The notes under the pieces were generated by a model. That model saw only the letters and a program-made list of their open reading frames with translations. It was not told the origin of the DNA and made no database searches. This document shows positions 38,349 through 46,837 of a stretch of 64,000 bases of DNA, one piece after another. Both the position numbers and the translations under genes were made by a program. This DNA is from Kitasatospora terrestris (GTDB lineage: Bacteria; Actinomycetota; Actinomycetes; Streptomycetales; Streptomycetaceae): positions 7,750,001 through 7,814,000 of the forward strand of contig NZ_BAABIS010000001.1 in assembly GCF_039542905.1 (NCBI RefSeq), written 5' to 3'. Numbering within the stretch: the first letter of the stretch is position 1; the number at the start of each line of letters is the position of its first letter.

Positions 38349-39167
38349 ATGTTCGAAACTCTTCAGACCACTGACGTCACCGTCTCCGACGCCGACCTGC
38401 TCGACCGGACCGCGGCCGCCGTGCGTGAGGCCGGTTCGGCCCTGCGCGAGCGGTACGGCGAGGTGGTCCGGTACACCAACCGCGAAGAGCTGATGATCGA
38501 GCTCGCCGCCAACGACGACACGGCCCTCGGCATCCTGCGCCCCCGCCTCACCGGCCTGCGCCCGGACGCCGGCTGGGTGGAGGACGAGCTGGACGGCGGG
38601 GCGCTGCCGCCCGGCGAGTGGTGGGTCGTGGATCCGGCCGAAGGCAACGTCAACCACCTGCACGCCCTACCGGAGTGGGCGGTGACCGCCACCCTCGTGC
38701 GCGACAACCAGCCGGTGCTCACCGCGGTCCACCTGCCGCTGACCGGCGAGACCTACACCGCGCTCACCGGCGCGGGCGCCCACCTCGACGGCCGGCCGCT
38801 GAACGTCTCCCAGACCGCGGACCTCGGCCTGAGCATCGTGGCCACCAGCCAGGCCCGGCCGGACGAGGACGAGAAGGTCGTGCGGCGCGTCGGCTCCTCG
38901 ATCACCGCGATGCTCTTCGACGCGCTCGTCGTCCGCGTCGCCGTACCCGCGACCCTGCACCTGCTGGACGTGGCCGCCGGCCGGACGGACGCCTTCTGGC
39001 AGTTCGCCGGTGCCCGGGCGGACCTGCTGCCCGGCGCGCTCCTCGTCACCGAGGCCGGCGGGCGGATCTCCGACGCCGAGGGCCGCCCCTGGACCCCGCG
39101 GAGCGAAAGCTTCCTGGCCGCCGCGCCCGGCGTCCATGCCGAGGCCGTCGCCACGCTCTCCCGCTGA
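38349..39167 (+). CDS. Inositol-monophosphatase-like protein with altered metal site
   Basis: 272 aa of the FIG/IMPase superfamily (inositol monophosphatase, fructose bisphosphatase). Metal motif reads VVDPAEGNVNHLH (residues 93-105) where the usual one is DPxDGTxNF: the second Asp is Glu98 and the Thr is Asn100. Upstream acidic patch GWVEDELDGG and C-terminal LLPGALLVTEAGGRISD are recognisable. Activity may be lowered or changed. Probably cotranscribed with the reductase at 39209. Confidence 0.8.
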   Translation: MFETLQTTDVTVSDADLLDRTAAAVREAGSALRERYGEVVRYTNREELMIELAANDDTALGILRPRLTGLRPDAGWVEDELDGGALPPGEWWVVDPAEGNVNHLHALPEWAVTATLVRDNQPVLTAVHLPLTGETYTALTGAGAHLDGRPLNVSQTADLGLSIVATSQARPDEDEKVVRRVGSSITAMLFDALVVRVAVPATLHLLDVAAGRTDAFWQFAGARADLLPGALLVTEAGGRISDAEGRPWTPRSESFLAAAPGVHAEAVATLSR

Positions 39168-39208
39168 CTCCCCACCACAACCCGTACCCACGGAAGGACC
39201 GGATCATC

Positions 39209-39805
39209 ATGACCACGATCGCCGTTCTCGGAAACGGCCGCGTCGGCGGCAACCTGGCCACCGCCCTCACCCGGGCAGGGCATGAGGTGACCGTGGCGGA
39301 CCGCACGCCGGGCGCCGCCTCCGCCGCCGCCCGAACGGCCCGGATCGTCATCAACGCCACCCCGGGCGCCGGCTCCCCGGAACGACTCGCCGCCCTGCGC
39401 GACGAACTGCGCGGCAAGATCCTGGTCGACGTCTCCAACGCGACCGTCGACGGACCGGACGGACTGCCCGCCGACCTCATCCACCCCGGCTCCAGCCTCG
39501 CCGAGCAACTCCAGGAAGCGCTCCCCGAAACACACGTCGTCAAGACGCTCAACACCATGCTCTTCCCGGTGATGACCGCGCCGGCCGCCCTCACCCAGAC
39601 GCCCACGGTGTTCGTCTCCGGCGAGGATCCCGGGGCCAAGCAGACCGTCCGCGGACTCCTCGCCGACCTCGGCTGGCGCGAGGAGTGGATCACCGACCTC
39701 GGCGGGATCCGGACCGCCCGCGCCACGGAGGCGGCGGTCCTCTTCGTCCCCCACGTGATCCGCTCCGAAGGATTCGTCCCCTTCGCGATCTCGATCGCCC
39801 GCTGA
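39209..39805 (+). CDS. NAD(P)-binding F420-dependent-reductase-like protein
   Basis: 198 aa; GNGRVGGN Rossmann loop at residues 8-15, RIVINATPGAGS, KILVDVSNATV and HVVKTLNTMLFPVM. Same family as the protein at 17934 but shorter. GGAAGGACC upstream of the ATG. Confidence 0.82.
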   Translation: MTTIAVLGNGRVGGNLATALTRAGHEVTVADRTPGAASAAARTARIVINATPGAGSPERLAALRDELRGKILVDVSNATVDGPDGLPADLIHPGSSLAEQLQEALPETHVVKTLNTMLFPVMTAPAALTQTPTVFVSGEDPGAKQTVRGLLADLGWREEWITDLGGIRTARATEAAVLFVPHVIRSEGFVPFAISIAR

Positions 39806-39973
39806 CCCGACCCCGGACCGCGGGGCCTCCGCGACCACGGGCCTGCCCGTCGACGGCTCGGCGGGCTCGCCTGCGTCGATCGGACAGCCGGCGCGTGGGA
39901 CGATCGGTTCGCCGACACCATCCGCACCGGAGCGGCCGGCGAAGCCGCCCGAATCGTCCACCGAGGAGCAGCT

Positions 39974-40531
39974 GTGACCGAGCAGCCCGGCCCGCAGCAG
40001 CGCATCGCCGACACCATCCGCCCGGCCATGCTCAACGGCCTGCAGGATGTCGCGCTGATCGGCCACCCGGGCACCGAGTGCATCAACCAATGGGTCGACT
40101 GGATCGCCGCAGTCGTCGCCGACCAGGTCGTGCAGTCGATCGCCGCCGAACGCGACGCCTTCGCGGACCGGGTGGACACCCTCACCGACCTCGCCAGGCG
40201 CAACCAGCAGGGATACAAGGACGCGACCCGGGACGTGCAGCGACTCGAGGCCCGTGTCGCCGAGCTGGAAGCGGAACTGACGCGGCTGCGTGCACCCGGA
40301 GCCGTGGTCTCCGGCGCGGAGGCGGAACCCGACGCGGAGGCGGAACCCGACGCGGAGGTGGAACCCGACGCGGGACCGGAAGCCGGCAAGCCCGCCCAGT
40401 CCCTCCGGGACCGGCTCCGCGCCAAGTACCCCGCGACCGCGGAGGCTCTGGACCGCCGGGATGCCGAAGCCGATCCGAGTCGGAACACCGAGGGCCACCC
40501 GCATGACCCGAACGACCTGCCGCACCCCTGA
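39974..40531 (+). CDS. Coiled-coil hypothetical protein
   Basis: 185 aa from GTG with AGGAGCAGCT upstream. Helix DQVVQSIAAERDAFADRVDTLTDLARRNQQ then a leucine-heptad coil (DVQRLEARVAELEAELTRLRAPG), then repeat EAEPDAEAEPDAEVEPDA and a charged tail. No recognised domain; might be a scaffolding or phage/plasmid-related protein. Confidence 0.65.
   Translation: MTEQPGPQQRIADTIRPAMLNGLQDVALIGHPGTECINQWVDWIAAVVADQVVQSIAAERDAFADRVDTLTDLARRNQQGYKDATRDVQRLEARVAELEAELTRLRAPGAVVSGAEAEPDAEAEPDAEVEPDAGPEAGKPAQSLRDRLRAKYPATAEALDRRDAEADPSRNTEGHPHDPNDLPHP
40314..40370 (+). repeat. 18-bp tandem repeat in coiled-coil gene
   Basis: Three copies of GCGGAGGCGGAACCCGAC, the third with one change, encoding AEAEPD units. 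Confidence 0.85.
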
Positions 40532-40955
40532 AGCCGCCCGGGGCACGACGAGCCTGCGGCGCTGTGACTGCCCGGCTGCACAGACACGCGGCGCAGGATC
40601 CTGAGGTGCCGACACCAGTACGGTGATCCCGGCACGCGGGCATGACAGAACGCCGGACCCCCGGCCTCGGGGCCAGTCGTACGGCGCCGAGCGCACCAGG
40701 AGGGCGGCGCGGTGAGACGGGTGCCGCGTGCGGTCCTGACTCCCCGGGCCACCTCCGCGCTGATCCGGCCCTCCTCGGTCCAGCAAATGTCCCGCAGGGT
40801 CAGCGGCAGCGCGGACCCGGCTGCCCGCCCCGGACGTCGTGGGTGATCAGCCAGACGGTGCCGAAGGTCGTACCGAAGACGGTCCGGGCCACCAGGAGGG
40901 ACCGCCTGGCCGGTGCCAGGTGGGTGGCGGCAGCCTGGCTCCATCGTACAGTTCC
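40532..40955. other. Intergenic, no gene recognised
   Basis: Several short frames occur; one on the minus strand (about 40860-40945) reads VARTVFGTTFGTVWLITHDV, which resembles coding sequence but has no continuation. Possible remnant of a lost gene. Confidence 0.4.
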
Positions 40956-41243
40956 TCAATCGTCGGCCTGAGGAACGCCGTTGTCGGCGAGCCGGGCCAG
41001 GTGCGCGGTCTGCTCGCCGGCGCCGGTGACGTAGCTTCCGTCGGGGCCGCAGACAGCGACGGCCCGGTGGCGCTTTATCAGCAGGGACCCGCGATAGGCT
41101 TCGTCATCGGGGGTACTGCCGACCCAGAGGAAGATCCGGAGATCGCCGAAGGGATCGTGGCCGGCAGCGATGATGTGGCCGGGCGGGGTGGTGTCGTCAA
41201 TGCCGACCCAGTGGAGGGTGAGGTCGGTGAGGCGGAACTGCAA
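40956..41243 (-). CDS. Hypothetical protein (95 aa)
   Basis: TTG start at 41241-41243 with GAGGAG five bases upstream. QFRLTDLTLHWVGIDDTTPPGHIIAAGHDPFGDLRIFLWVGSTPDDEAY is a coherent, codon-biased frame with an alpha/beta pattern and no signal or membrane part. No family known. It lies directly behind a transposase remnant. Confidence 0.55.
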   Translation of the reverse strand: MQFRLTDLTLHWVGIDDTTPPGHIIAAGHDPFGDLRIFLWVGSTPDDEAYRGSLLIKRHRAVAVCGPDGSYVTGAGEQTAHLARLADNGVPQADD

Positions 41244-41289
41244 GCTGTCTCCTCGGTAGTGCTTCCAGCCGGGCGCGGGGCGGCCCGCA

Positions 41290-41640
41290 CTGATCCCATC
41301 GGCCTTGGCGCGTCGCCGGAAGCGGGCGGATCTCGTCGACGGCCGGGAGACCGTGGAGCAGGTGGCGTCCTGCAGTTCGGCGAGCGCGGAGTGCGGAAAC
41401 CCGGTGTGAAGGTGGACCAGGGTCACGAGCAGGCGGTCGGCGAACACCAGGGCGCTCGACCCTTGGTGATGTCGTTCACGCACCGCACGGCGAGCGGATG
41501 GTGCCATCGCGGGTCGTCGACCCGGGCGTCGTGGTCCGGGCGGTCGGCCTGCAGCACGAGGTCGCGCGGCAGGGGGTGGGCCGGGACGTGCACCAGGAGT
41601 ACCCCTCGGGACGCGGAGGAGGGGCACAAGAGTCACCAGC
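41290..41640 (-). pseudogene. Degenerate IS5-family transposase fragment
   Basis: Minus-strand reading contains RERHHQGSSALVFADRLLVTLVHLHTGFPHSALAEL and STVSRPSTRSARF, the HTH block of streptomycete IS5-type transposases (VFVDRLLATLVHLRH...DRSTITRAI). The N-terminal part lies in another frame (LVLQADRPDHDARVDDPRWHHPLAVR) and the DDE core is missing. Confidence 0.6.
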
Positions 41641-41667
41641 CGGGAAAAGGATTCGTCTTCCGCGACG

Positions 41668-43488
41668 TCAGTGCAGGTCGACCCGCACGGTGGTGGGGGT
41701 GTCGTCGAGGAAGCCGCCCGACTGGTGCTGCCAGAGCTTCGCGTAGGCGCCCTCCGACGTGAGCAGTTCCTCGTGGGTGCCCTGCTCGACGATCCGGCCA
41801 CGGTCGAGGACGACGAGCCGGTCCATCTTGGCGACCGTACTCAGCCGGTGTGCCACCACGAGGCCCGTCCGCCCCTCCATGAGCCGCCACAGTGCCTCCT
41901 GGACGAGGAGCTCGCTCTCCGAGTCCAGGGCGCTGGTCGCCTCGTCGAGCAGCAGGATGGGCGCGTCGCGCAGGATCGCCCGGGCGAGGGCGACCCGCTG
42001 CCGCTGCCCGCCGGACAGCTTGACACCGCGCTCGCCCACCATGGTGTCGAAGCCGTGCGGCAGGGTGTCGGTGAACTCCGTGACGTGCGCCGCCTCGGCG
42101 GCGCGGCGGATCTCGGCATCGGTGGCGTCCGGCCGGGCGAACGCGAGGTTGTCCCGCAGCGTCCGGTGGAACATCGCGGGGTCCTGCGGTACGTAGGCGA
42201 TCAGGCTGCGCAGGTCGGCCTGGCGCAGCCGGCTGATGTCCTGACCCCCGATCAGGATCCGGCCGGCGTCGATGTCCGTCATCCGCAGCAGCAGTCGGGT
42301 GAGGGTGGTCTTTCCGCCGCCGGAGCGGCCGACCAGGCCGAACTTGGCCCCGTCGGGCACCGCGAGGTCGAGGCCCCGGAAGATCGGGTCCGCGCCCGAG
42401 TGGGCGAAGTTCACCCGCTCGAAGCGGATGTCCGCGCCTCGCCGCAGCAGCGGCTCCGGCGACGCGGGGTCGAGGACGGCGGGCGGCGTCAGAAGCAGTT
42501 CGGTGAACTGCGCGGCCTCCGTCAGCGAGCTCTCCAACCGGCGGTAGATCTGGTTGAAGTCGAACATGATCCGTGTCGCGTTGGTGTAGTACGTGAAGGC
42601 GACCACCACCGCCTCCACGCCGTGTCGACCCCCGCCGAGCGTCACCGCCAGCAGCAGGCCGAGCACGTTGGTCAGCACCGACATCGGCGCGACCAGCGTG
42701 TCGATGCGCAGATTGCCGTAGTCCCACGAACGCAGGGAGAGCCGGCGCGACTCCGCGACGCGGGACCGGTGCTCGGCCGCCTCGCCCTCCTCGGCCGCGA
42801 ACGCCCGGACCGTGTCCATGTTCATCAGGCTGTCGGCGACATGGCCGGAAACCCGGGCGATCGCCTCCTCACGCTGGTCGACCAGCGCCTGGCGGCGGCG
42901 GATGAGCGGCGCCACGCACAGCGCCGTCAGCGCGATCATGGCCAGCAGCCCGACCACGAGGAGCGGTTCGTAGCGCCACAGCACCACCGAGCCGAAGAGC
43001 AGCGGCACGAAACTGGCCACGACCGAGAACGTCAGCGTGTCGACGAACTCCTCGAAGCGGGAGGCGAAGCTCAGCACCCGTTTGGTCAGCGAGCCGGCGA
43101 AGTTGTCGTGGAAGAACGCCGCGTCCTTGGCGAAGAGTTCGTCCATGCCGATCACGTACAGGTGCTCGATGCCGAGGGCGTCGAGGCGGTTCAGGCAGTG
43201 CAGGCCGACGCGCCACAGCGCCTCCCCGGCCAGCAGGGCGCCGGCGAAGCCCAGGACGTACGGCAGCATCGAGCCGACGTCGACACCGTCATGGCCGGCG
43301 ATCCGTCCGACGAGCTTCGCCACGGCCAGCGGCGCGAGATAGCCGATCCCGATGTTGCCCAACGCCGGCAGTAGCATGCCCGGCACCGTCAGGCGCGGGA
43401 GCCGGGCCAGCTCCCGTCCGTAGTGGCGAAGAGCGAGGAGTACCGAGCGCCTGCCCGGCGCCCCCTGGAGTGACTCGGACGATCCCAT
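41668..43488 (-). CDS. ABC exporter (fused membrane and ATPase domains)
   Basis: 606 aa half-transporter. Six-helix type 1 exporter domain (about 20-320), NBD with Walker A GRSGGGKT (387-394), Q-loop near VPQDP, signature LSGGQ (491-495), Walker B ILLLDEATSALDSES with E516, and H-loop AHRLSTV. Exports lipids, peptides or drugs as homo- or heterodimer; no partner gene is adjacent. ATG at 43488. Confidence 0.9.
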   Translation of the reverse strand: MGSSESLQGAPGRRSVLLALRHYGRELARLPRLTVPGMLLPALGNIGIGYLAPLAVAKLVGRIAGHDGVDVGSMLPYVLGFAGALLAGEALWRVGLHCLNRLDALGIEHLYVIGMDELFAKDAAFFHDNFAGSLTKRVLSFASRFEEFVDTLTFSVVASFVPLLFGSVVLWRYEPLLVVGLLAMIALTALCVAPLIRRRQALVDQREEAIARVSGHVADSLMNMDTVRAFAAEEGEAAEHRSRVAESRRLSLRSWDYGNLRIDTLVAPMSVLTNVLGLLLAVTLGGGRHGVEAVVVAFTYYTNATRIMFDFNQIYRRLESSLTEAAQFTELLLTPPAVLDPASPEPLLRRGADIRFERVNFAHSGADPIFRGLDLAVPDGAKFGLVGRSGGGKTTLTRLLLRMTDIDAGRILIGGQDISRLRQADLRSLIAYVPQDPAMFHRTLRDNLAFARPDATDAEIRRAAEAAHVTEFTDTLPHGFDTMVGERGVKLSGGQRQRVALARAILRDAPILLLDEATSALDSESELLVQEALWRLMEGRTGLVVAHRLSTVAKMDRLVVLDRGRIVEQGTHEELLTSEGAYAKLWQHQSGGFLDDTPTTVRVDLH

Positions 43489-43731
43489 CCCGACCTCGTT
43501 GTGTCGTGCGGCGGCCCAGGGCCTGCCCCTCCTGAGGAACGGAACGACGCGTGATGGACAGACAGTGGGGAAGCGGAGAGGGCAGGAACCGTAGTTTCCC
43601 GCGACGGGACCGCAGGAGTCCAAGCGTTTTCTCCCGCTCGACGCCGTCGCGCTGTGCCGTACGGGTGGTCGGCCGCGGACTCCGCCCGCGCCGGATGCCG
43701 CCGCCGCGGGCCGCGGCGCACAGTTGAGGAC

Positions 43732-44862
43732 ATGGACAGCGAACGGCGCTCGGCCGGCGGGCGGTTCCGGGAACGCACCCTGGTGCTGGTACCGGTGGCC
43801 CTCGTCGTGGTGCTCACCGCGGCGATTCTCGAGTCGCCCGCCTCGGCCCATCTCGGCCCGCTGCTCGTGATCGCTCCCGCGCTGACCCCGTCCTTCGCCG
43901 GGGCCCGGGTCACCGCCGCGGTCTGCGCGCTCACTGTCGCCGCCGGTTTCCTCATCGCCGTCCTGCGCGGCGGCGTGACCGACGGCGACCACCCGGCACA
44001 GCTCGCCGCCCTCACCGCGCTGTCCTTGATGATCGCGCTCTTCACGGCGGTCCGTGATCGCCGCAGTCGGCAGCTGGCCCGCGCCCAGTCGGTGGCCGAA
44101 GCCGCCCAGCGCGCACTGCTGCGCCCGATTCCCGAACGGATCGGCGCCCTGCAGATCGCCACCATGTACCTGGCCGCGGAGTACGAGGCCCAGATCGGCG
44201 GTGACCTCTACACCGCGACCCGTACCCACGACGGGGCGCGGATGATCATCGGCGACGTCCGGGGCAAGGGCCTGGCCGCCGTCGGTGAGTCCGCCCTGTT
44301 GATCAGCGCTTTTCGGCTCATCGCCGCACAGCACGCCGCACTGCCGGACCTCGCCTGCGCGCTGGACCGCAACGTCAGCCGGTACCTGCTCGACTTCGCC
44401 CAGACGGACCGGGAGAGCGCCGAGCACTTCGTCACCGCCCTGTTCCTCGACATCCCCGATGACGCCCCGTCGGCCCGCCTGACCAACTGCGGACACCCGC
44501 CACCGCTGCTCCTGCGCCACGATCGCGTCGTCCCGCTCGACGGTGCGGGTGCCGCACCGCCCCTGGGCCTCGGCACCCTCGTGGCGGACGACTACCCGGA
44601 CGACACGTTCCCGTTCGAGGCCGGGGACACGCTCCTGCTCTACACCGACGGTGTGGTCGAGGCACGCGACCGGGCCGGCGTGTTCTACCCCTTGGCCGAA
44701 CGGGTCGTCCGCTGGACCGGTTGCACGCCGGAGGCGCTGGTCAACCACATCCGTCGCGATCTGCTGGCCCATGCCGGCGGGCGCCTCGGGGACGACGCGG
44801 CCGTCGTGGCCGTCCGGCGCACGGCCGGACAGCCCGGCCACGGTCTTCACGGGCTGTTGTAG
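43732..44862 (+). CDS. Membrane PP2C-type phosphatase (SpoIIE-like)
   Basis: 376 aa. Two or three hydrophobic segments in residues 15-110 (LVLVPVALVVVLTAAIL, LLVIAPALTPSFAGARVTAAVCALTVAAGFLIAVL), then a PP2C domain with GGDLYTA, DVRGKGLAAV, LYTDGVVEARD and GDDAAVVAV metal motifs. Likely a regulator of sigma-factor partner switching or of cell-surface signalling. Divergent from the ABC exporter. Confidence 0.85.
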   Translation: MDSERRSAGGRFRERTLVLVPVALVVVLTAAILESPASAHLGPLLVIAPALTPSFAGARVTAAVCALTVAAGFLIAVLRGGVTDGDHPAQLAALTALSLMIALFTAVRDRRSRQLARAQSVAEAAQRALLRPIPERIGALQIATMYLAAEYEAQIGGDLYTATRTHDGARMIIGDVRGKGLAAVGESALLISAFRLIAAQHAALPDLACALDRNVSRYLLDFAQTDRESAEHFVTALFLDIPDDAPSARLTNCGHPPPLLLRHDRVVPLDGAGAAPPLGLGTLVADDYPDDTFPFEAGDTLLLYTDGVVEARDRAGVFYPLAERVVRWTGCTPEALVNHIRRDLLAHAGGRLGDDAAVVAVRRTAGQPGHGLHGLL

Positions 44863-45164
44863 TCGGCCAGGACCGTGAGGGACTCCGGAGCCACGGTGGT
44901 CAAGGCCTTCAGCAGGGAGCATCAGGAGCCCGAGCGGGCCACCTCGTGGGCCTGATCGAGCCGCTGACCGCGGCGAGAGGTGACGGCCCGGGCGTCCGGT
45001 CGGTCGCCGGGCGGCCGGAGGGGGGCGGGCGCTCGACGACGCCGGCGCGGCGTCGGTGGGGGAACGGTGCCGAGCCCGGGTTCGGCTGCTGGCAGGGCGT
45101 GGAGTCGGCGGTGTCCCGGCCGTGCGCGGGTCAGGGACGCCGCCGCAGCAGGTGGCCGTGGGCC
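44863..45164. other. Intergenic
   Basis: About 300 bp downstream of the phosphatase. Antisense frames exist but none resembles a known protein. Confidence 0.4.
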
Positions 45165-45325
45165 GGGGGATCCGGCTGATCACCGAGCCGATCAGGGTTC
45201 CGACGCTGACGCCGAACAGGGCCCCCACCGCGGCGAGGACGGCCTGCGCCCCGTTCCCGACCTCGATCTGCGCGGTGTTGAGCAGGCCGAAGGAGCCGGG
45301 CACCACGACCCAGAAGGCGGGAGGT
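45165..45325 (-). pseudogene. ThrE-like threonine/serine exporter C-terminal stump
   Basis: Read leftwards: PPAFWVVVPGSFGLLNTAQIEV then GAQAVLAAVGALFGVSVGTLIGSVISRI, the closing helices of ThrE/DUF3815-type membrane proteins. It is cut exactly where the tetR duplicate begins. Confidence 0.45.
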
Positions 45326-45746
45326 GCGGCCGCCGCCGAAGTGTTCGTGGCCTCCGGCGTCGACGCGCCGATCCGGCAGATCGCGGCCAAGGGGGGGTGT
45401 AGGGACGGGAACGATCTACCGGCACTTCCCGACCCGGGCCGATCTCGTCACGGCCGTGTACCGCAACCAGATCGAGGAGTGCGCGGACGCTGGGCCGGAG
45501 CTGCTGGCCGGCGCCGAATCCCCGTTCGTCGCACTGCACGGCTACTTCCTCGACCGTCCGCTGCCGGTCTGCGGGCGGCTGCTCGACGCCGCGGTCGATG
45601 CCGGTGAGGTCAGGGCGGGCACCCGGCCCTACGAACTCATGCGCGGCATCGGCAACCTGTGCATCGGAGGCGGAGATCCGCAGTACGAACCCCGGCGCCT
45701 GATCGAACTGCTCCTGTGCGGACTGCGGCACTCCCGGCCGGAGTGA
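45326..45746 (+). pseudogene. Truncated, frameshifted duplicate of the tetR gene at 26847
   Basis: From 45326 it matches 26937 onward with high identity (AAEVFVASGVDAPIRxIAAK, GTGTIYRHFPTRADLVTAVYR, IEECA, LLAGA, LHGYFLDR, PYELMRGIGNLCIGGGDPQY). It lacks the start and first 30 codons, has a frame change at AAKGGG-TGT, and a 93-bp in-frame deletion corresponding to 27131-27223, between direct CGCGCTG repeats of the parent. Confidence 0.9.
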
Positions 45747-46003
45747 CGGCGACGGCGACTGCCCGCCGAGGCCCACCTTCACGGCGGTCCACGGGTCGTA
45801 CCGCGCACGATGGTTGATTCCAAGGCGCCTCACACGGCGGTATGGACCCCGAGTGGGGGTCTGTCCCCCGGGAGAGCTACGCGCAGGTGTCCCCTGTGAG
45901 GTGACGATTGCTGATCGCCGTTTCCGTAGCGTTCGGTTCAGCCGCGGCGCCTTGGCCGCGGACCGGACGAGGAACCGGGAACGGAACCGAAGAAGGAGTC
46001 GTC
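45747..46003. other. Intergenic before CPBP gene
   Basis: Holds GACCCC-GAGT-GGGGTC-like hairpin at about 45847-45863; may be a leader structure. Otherwise nothing. Confidence 0.35.
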
Positions 46004-46837
46004 ATGAAGCCGGTGTGGCAGATCCTGGCCGTGGGCCTGGCCGGTGCGGTCAGTGGTCAAGGCGCCGCCGCGGTCCAGGACAGCCCGTGGCTCTCGCTCC
46101 TCGTGGGCGCCCTGTCGGCCGTGCTCCTGGTGCTCGTCTACCGCTGGGTCGTGGGGCGTACCGAGCGGCGCCCGGTCACGGAACTGGCCCGCGAAGGAGC
46201 GCCCGGGTCGCTCCTGGTGGGCCTGGTGACCGGGGTCGCGATGTTCGGGGTCGTCATCGCGAACATCTATGTCCTCGGGGACTACGAGGTCCACGGCTTC
46301 GGCTCGGCGACCGGCGCGATCGGACTGGTCGGGTTCATGGCGGGTGCCGCCGTCACGGAGGAGCTGATGTTCCGCGGCCTGCTCTTCCGACTCGTGGAGC
46401 GCGGCCTCGGAACGTACCTGGCGCTGGCCCTGTCCGGCACCGTGTTCGGCGCGGTCCACCTGCTCAACCAGGATGCCACCCTGCTCGGCGGCGCCGCCAT
46501 CGCGATCGAGGCCGGCGGCATGCTCGCCGCCGCGTACGCCGCCACCCGCTCCCTGTGGCTGCCGATCGGGCTGCACTTCGGCTGGAACTTCGCGGAGTCC
46601 GGCATCTTCGGCACCGAGGTCTCGGGCAACGGCGCCACCCACGGGCTGCTGGACGCCTCGACGTCGGGAGCCGCGTTGATCACCGGCGGCGAGTTCGGCC
46701 CGGAGGCCAGCGTGTACGCGACGCTGTCCGGCGTGCTGGTCACGCTCGTCTTCCTGCGGGTGGCCCGTCGGCGCGGCCACATCGTCCCTCGGCGGCGCGC
46801 CGAGCGGGTCGACGCCCTCGCTACACTCGCCCGGTGA
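46004..46837 (+). CDS. CPBP-family intramembrane metalloprotease
   Basis: 277 aa, ATG after AAGGAGTC. Eight or so hydrophobic segments; catalytic motifs EELMFRG (E119, E120, R124), AVHLLN (H152) and HFGWN (H191, N195) as in CAAX-prenyl-protease-like/bacteriocin-processing proteins. Its stop overlaps the histidine-kinase start (TGATG), so it belongs to the two-component operon. Confidence 0.88.
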   Translation: MKPVWQILAVGLAGAVSGQGAAAVQDSPWLSLLVGALSAVLLVLVYRWVVGRTERRPVTELAREGAPGSLLVGLVTGVAMFGVVIANIYVLGDYEVHGFGSATGAIGLVGFMAGAAVTEELMFRGLLFRLVERGLGTYLALALSGTVFGAVHLLNQDATLLGGAAIAIEAGGMLAAAYAATRSLWLPIGLHFGWNFAESGIFGTEVSGNGATHGLLDASTSGAALITGGEFGPEASVYATLSGVLVTLVFLRVARRRGHIVPRRRAERVDALATLAR

